From: Pseudomonadota bacterium
Lineage (GTDB): Bacteria > Pseudomonadota > Alphaproteobacteria > Acetobacterales > Acetobacteraceae
DNA: 64,000 nucleotides
Assembly (NCBI GenBank): GCA_021845985.1
Contig: JAJZES010000029.1
Location: forward strand, 122,112-186,111
Reading direction: 5' to 3'
Shown: positions 61,713 to 64,000 of the stretch, in pieces
Position numbering within the stretch: position 1 is the first letter of the stretch
Layout: every line of letters starts with the position of its first letter
The notes under the pieces: generated by a model
Told to the model about the DNA's origin: nothing
Databases searched by the model: none
Seen by the model: only the letters and a program-made list of their open reading frames with translations
Translations under genes and position numbers: made by a program

Positions 61713-63266
61713 ATGACATCGTATCAACACGAGGTGATCGGCACCCTGCAGCGGCGCACATTGCTCGGCGCCGCACTGGCGGCCGGCGCCGGCCTCGCCA
61801 TCGGCCCGGCTCGGGCAGAGGACGCGCCGCGCCAGGGCGGCACGCTGCGGCTCGGCCTCGCCGGCGGCAGTTCGAGCGACAGCCTCGATCCGCGCGGCTT
61901 CAACGACACGGTCAACATCTGCACCGGCCACGCCGTGTTCAATGCGCTGGTGGAATGGGGCGCGGACGGCAAGCCCTACCCGGAACTGGCAGAGAGTTTC
62001 GAGGCCAAGCCGGGCGCGCGCGAATGGGTGTTCAACATCCGCAAGGACGTGACGTTCAGCAACGGCCGCAAGCTGACCGCCGACGACGTGGTCTATTCGC
62101 TCAATCTGCACCGCGGCAAAACAAGTTCCGGCGCCGCCGGCTCGTTCAAGCCGGTGGCGGATGTGCGCAAGCTCGACACGCATCAGGTGCTGGTCACGCT
62201 GTCCGCCCCGGACGCCGATTTCGCCTATGTGCTGACCGATTACCATGTGCTGATCGTGCCCGACGGGCAGACCGATTTCAGCAATCCGCCGGGCACCGGC
62301 GGCTATCGCATGGAGCATTTCGATCCGGGCGTGCGCATCCGCATGAAGCGCAACCCGGACTATTGGAAGGCCGGCCGCGCGCACGCCGATTTCATCGACA
62401 TCACCGTCATCAACGACGACACCGCGCGGACCAACGCGCTGGTCAGCGGCGAGACCGACGTGATGAACCGGGTCAACGTCCGACAGGCCGGGATGATCGG
62501 CAAGAACCCGAAACTGGCGCTGGTGCGCGCCTCGGGCGGGGTTCACAACGTCATCTCGATGATGCAGGACCGCGCGCCGTTCGACAATTTCGACGTCCGC
62601 ATGGCGCTGAAATACGCCATTGACCGCAAGAAGATCGTTCGCGCCCTGTTTGGCGACTACGGCGCGATCGGCAATGATCAGCCGATTCCGCGCGCCGACC
62701 CGTTCTTCAACAGCGAATTGCCGCAGATCGAGTTCGACGCCGACAAAGCCCGCTTCCACTGGAAAAAGAGCGGCCAGGGCGACAAGGCGATCACCGTGCA
62801 GGCCTCCGACGCGGCGATCAACGGCGTCGAGATCGCACAATTGTTCCAGGCCAGTGCGGCCAAATGCGGCATCGGCGTGACCATCCAGAAGGAGCCGGCG
62901 GACGGGTTCTGGAGCAATGTGTGGCTGAAAGGACCCTGCGTCACCAGCTACTGGGGTGGCCGGGCGGCGGCGACGCAGATGTTGGCGATTGCCTATGCGC
63001 CGGATGCGCCGTGGAATGAAAGCCATTACCGCAACACCAAATTCGGCGAATTTCTCGCCGCCGCCAAGGCCGAACTGGACGACAGCAAGCGCCGGCCGAT
63101 GCTCTGGGAGCTGCAGCGGCTGCTGCACGACGACGCCGTGACCATCATCCCCGATTTCCGCGACTTTCTCGATGCCCACAACAAGAACGTCGGCGGCCAC
63201 ACGCCGCATCACGGCTTTGATCTCGACAACAACCTGATCTGCGAAAAGGCCTGGCTGCGCAGCTAA
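61713..63266 (+). CDS. Dipeptide/oligopeptide-type ABC substrate-binding protein (SBP_bac_5)
   Basis: A 517-residue periplasmic binding protein. A twin-arginine-like leader (QRRTLLGAALAAGAGLAIG, cleavage near ARAED) is followed by GGTLRLGLAGGSSSDSLDPRGF, ELAESFEAKPGAREWVFNIRKDVTFSNGRKLTADDVVYSL and the FDNFDVRMALKYAIDRKKIV signature of family 5. The ATG at 61713 follows AGGA. No cognate permease or ATPase genes are adjacent. Ligands of the family include peptides, nickel and glutathione. It reads away from the repeat protein gene across a 201-bp gap. Confidence 0.92.
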   Translation: MTSYQHEVIGTLQRRTLLGAALAAGAGLAIGPARAEDAPRQGGTLRLGLAGGSSSDSLDPRGFNDTVNICTGHAVFNALVEWGADGKPYPELAESFEAKPGAREWVFNIRKDVTFSNGRKLTADDVVYSLNLHRGKTSSGAAGSFKPVADVRKLDTHQVLVTLSAPDADFAYVLTDYHVLIVPDGQTDFSNPPGTGGYRMEHFDPGVRIRMKRNPDYWKAGRAHADFIDITVINDDTARTNALVSGETDVMNRVNVRQAGMIGKNPKLALVRASGGVHNVISMMQDRAPFDNFDVRMALKYAIDRKKIVRALFGDYGAIGNDQPIPRADPFFNSELPQIEFDADKARFHWKKSGQGDKAITVQASDAAINGVEIAQLFQASAAKCGIGVTIQKEPADGFWSNVWLKGPCVTSYWGGRAAATQMLAIAYAPDAPWNESHYRNTKFGEFLAAAKAELDDSKRRPMLWELQRLLHDDAVTIIPDFRDFLDAHNKNVGGHTPHHGFDLDNNLICEKAWLRS

Positions 63267-63275
63267 ACCGGCTCC

Positions 63276-63300
63276 GGCGGGCGGCGCAACGCCGTCCGCC
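63276..63300 (+). terminator. Hairpin after the peptide-binding protein gene
   Basis: An 11-bp stem with one G-U pair (GGCGGGCGGCG/CGCCGTCCGCC) and a CAA loop, nine bases after the stop at 63266. No T tract follows. It lies between convergent genes and probably ends transcription with some help. Confidence 0.6.
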
Positions 63301-63370
63301 AGCGCTGGGCGCCGACCAGTGACGCGCCACCCAGGATCAGCTCAGCCCTGATCTCCCCCGCCCGGCGCTG

Positions 63371-63787
63371 CTACGCCGCGGCGCCGAGCAGGCGGAAGTC
63401 GCGCGGCAGGGCGCCGGATACCGGATGCCCCGCCGCCACCTCTGCGACAATGTGCAGCGCCGCGATGAGGGTCTCGCCGCTGTACGGCTTGACGATACAG
63501 CCCTCCCCCTGGGCGCTGCTCAGCACTGGATAGACCGTATTGCCCGTCGCATAGAGCACGCCAAAGCCCCCGTGCCGGCGCAACGCCGCGGCAACTTCGG
63601 TGCCCCGCCCCCCCTGGGCGAGGCGCACGTCGATGACGCCGAGATCCGGTCGGTGCTGCTTACCGAGAGCGATGGCGGCAGCGACGGTTCCGGCGATGCC
63701 GCAGACCTCATAGCCGGCGGCAACAAGAACCTCCTCAAGCCAATCGGCGATCATGAAATCATCTTCAACTATCAGGACCTTGGGCAC
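63371..63787 (-). CDS. Stand-alone receiver-domain response regulator
   Basis: A 138-residue single-domain response regulator. The acidic pocket is in VLIVEDDFMIADWLEE, the phospho-acceptor Asp in LGVIDVRLAQGG, the switch Thr in YATGN, and the conserved Lys in CIVKPYSGETLIAAL. There is no output domain, so it acts through partners as in CheY/DivK-type or stress phosphorelays. The GTG at 63787 is preceded by GGGAGG at eight bases; a longer open frame reaches an IS end at 63889 and is not credible. Its natural upstream region has been replaced by an IS5-type element. Confidence 0.88.
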   Translation of the reverse strand: MPKVLIVEDDFMIADWLEEVLVAAGYEVCGIAGTVAAAIALGKQHRPDLGVIDVRLAQGGRGTEVAAALRRHGGFGVLYATGNTVYPVLSSAQGEGCIVKPYSGETLIAALHIVAEVAAGHPVSGALPRDFRLLGAAA

Positions 63788-63875
63788 TTTTTCTGCCTCC
63801 CGGACATAACCAACACACAGATAGTAATGAAGCATTTGTTTTCCCAGACGCACCGCTCCAACTCTTGGTTTATTA

Positions 63876-64000
63876 GGGTCAGGACTCATTCACTTGAGCC
63901 AGAAGATGACGATGGCAGCGAGGGTGATGGCGTTCATGAACAGGTCGGCGCAGCGGTCGTAGCGGGTGGCGATGCGCCGCCAGTCCTTGAGCTTGGCGAA
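63876..64000 (-). mobile_element. IS5-type insertion sequence, right-hand part only
   Basis: GGGTCAGGACTCA marks an IS5-like terminal inverted repeat at 63876-63888, directly followed by the transposase 3' end. The element continues beyond the window. The preceding TTA may be part of a short target duplication but the far end is not visible. It sits about 90 bases upstream of the response regulator start. Confidence 0.65.
63890..64000 (-). CDS. IS5-family transposase, C-terminal fragment at window edge
   Basis: The minus strand encodes FAKLKDWRRIATRYDRCADLF followed by MNAITLAAIVIFWLK and a TGA. The RRIATRYDR segment is the conserved end of IS5/IS427-type DDE transposases, just after the last catalytic Glu region. 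The 5' portion lies outside the window, so completeness is unknown. Confidence 0.82.
   Translation of the reverse strand, partial: FAKLKDWRRIATRYDRCADLFMNAITLAAIVIFWLK

Noticed and set aside
63788..63889. N-terminal extension of the response regulator to 63889
   Set aside because: The first residues are translated from the IS5-type inverted repeat, and the GTG at 63787 has a strong ribosome-binding site.

Overview
The window is a G+C-rich (about 70% by eye) alphaproteobacterial chromosome segment. The evidence is a CcrM-type GANTC methyltransferase, GAAC-N7-GAAC SOS boxes of the alphaproteobacterial LexA type, a tiny aa3-type cytochrome oxidase subunit IV, and two proteins ending in Hint_2 domains. 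Together these fit Rhodospirillales, most likely Acetobacteraceae. No rRNA or tRNA gene, CRISPR array or replication origin was seen.

Layout. 0-4.2 kb: an accessory patch with an MT-A70 DNA methyltransferase and a BglII-like endonuclease tail to tail, an IS4-type transposase remnant, then a LexA-boxed imuA-imuB cassette without dnaE2. imuA carries an 18-bp tandem repeat inside its conserved LHEV motif. 4.2-5.2 kb: a small Hint-domain protein. 5.3-18.2 kb: a nine-gene minus-strand operon divergent from an amidohydrolase. It encodes a sugar-type ABC importer, HyuA/HyuB, an isochorismatase-type amidase, an ICL/PEP-mutase lyase and LeuCD. It looks like uptake and breakdown of a cyclic amide or ureide whose carbon skeleton is a branched dicarboxylate. 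The substrate is unknown.

18.3-26 kb: housekeeping genes (ccrM, a Cache chemoreceptor, an AI-2E-family exporter, a CDP-alcohol phosphatidyltransferase, purM-purN, cytochrome oxidase subunit IV, an AGE-type sugar isomerase). 26-28.5 kb: an unusual multidomain sulfotransferase-like protein. 28.5-33.5 kb: an alr-prpD-prpC-acyl-CoA dehydrogenase operon for propionyl-CoA disposal and possibly valine breakdown. 33.5-38.8 kb: a Ser/Cys-type proline-racemase homologue, an EamA exporter, an AidB-like acyl-CoA dehydrogenase with a LivK-type binding protein, and a 76-residue helical protein.

38.8-49.6 kb: a secretion and glycosylation locus read right to left: type I secretion ABC exporter, HlyD adaptor, Sel1-repeat protein, fused GT2-GT4 glycosyltransferase, an unknown protein with an Ala/Pro/Lys tail, and a GT4 enzyme. 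49.9-54.3 kb: small plus-strand genes (GNAT acetyltransferase, PEP-CTERM protein, ArsR-methyltransferase fusion behind a dyad operator, CDF cation exporter, TonB-like protein, PduO-type cobalamin adenosyltransferase). 54.4-61.5 kb: a minus-strand unit of a 1423-residue strand-loop-strand repeat/Hint adhesin-like protein, a phytoene-dehydrogenase-like oxidoreductase and a GT61 glycosyltransferase. The repeat protein is a plausible glycosylated surface cargo, possibly for the type I exporter. 61.7-64 kb: a dipeptide-type binding protein, an orphan response regulator and the end of an IS5-type element running off the window.
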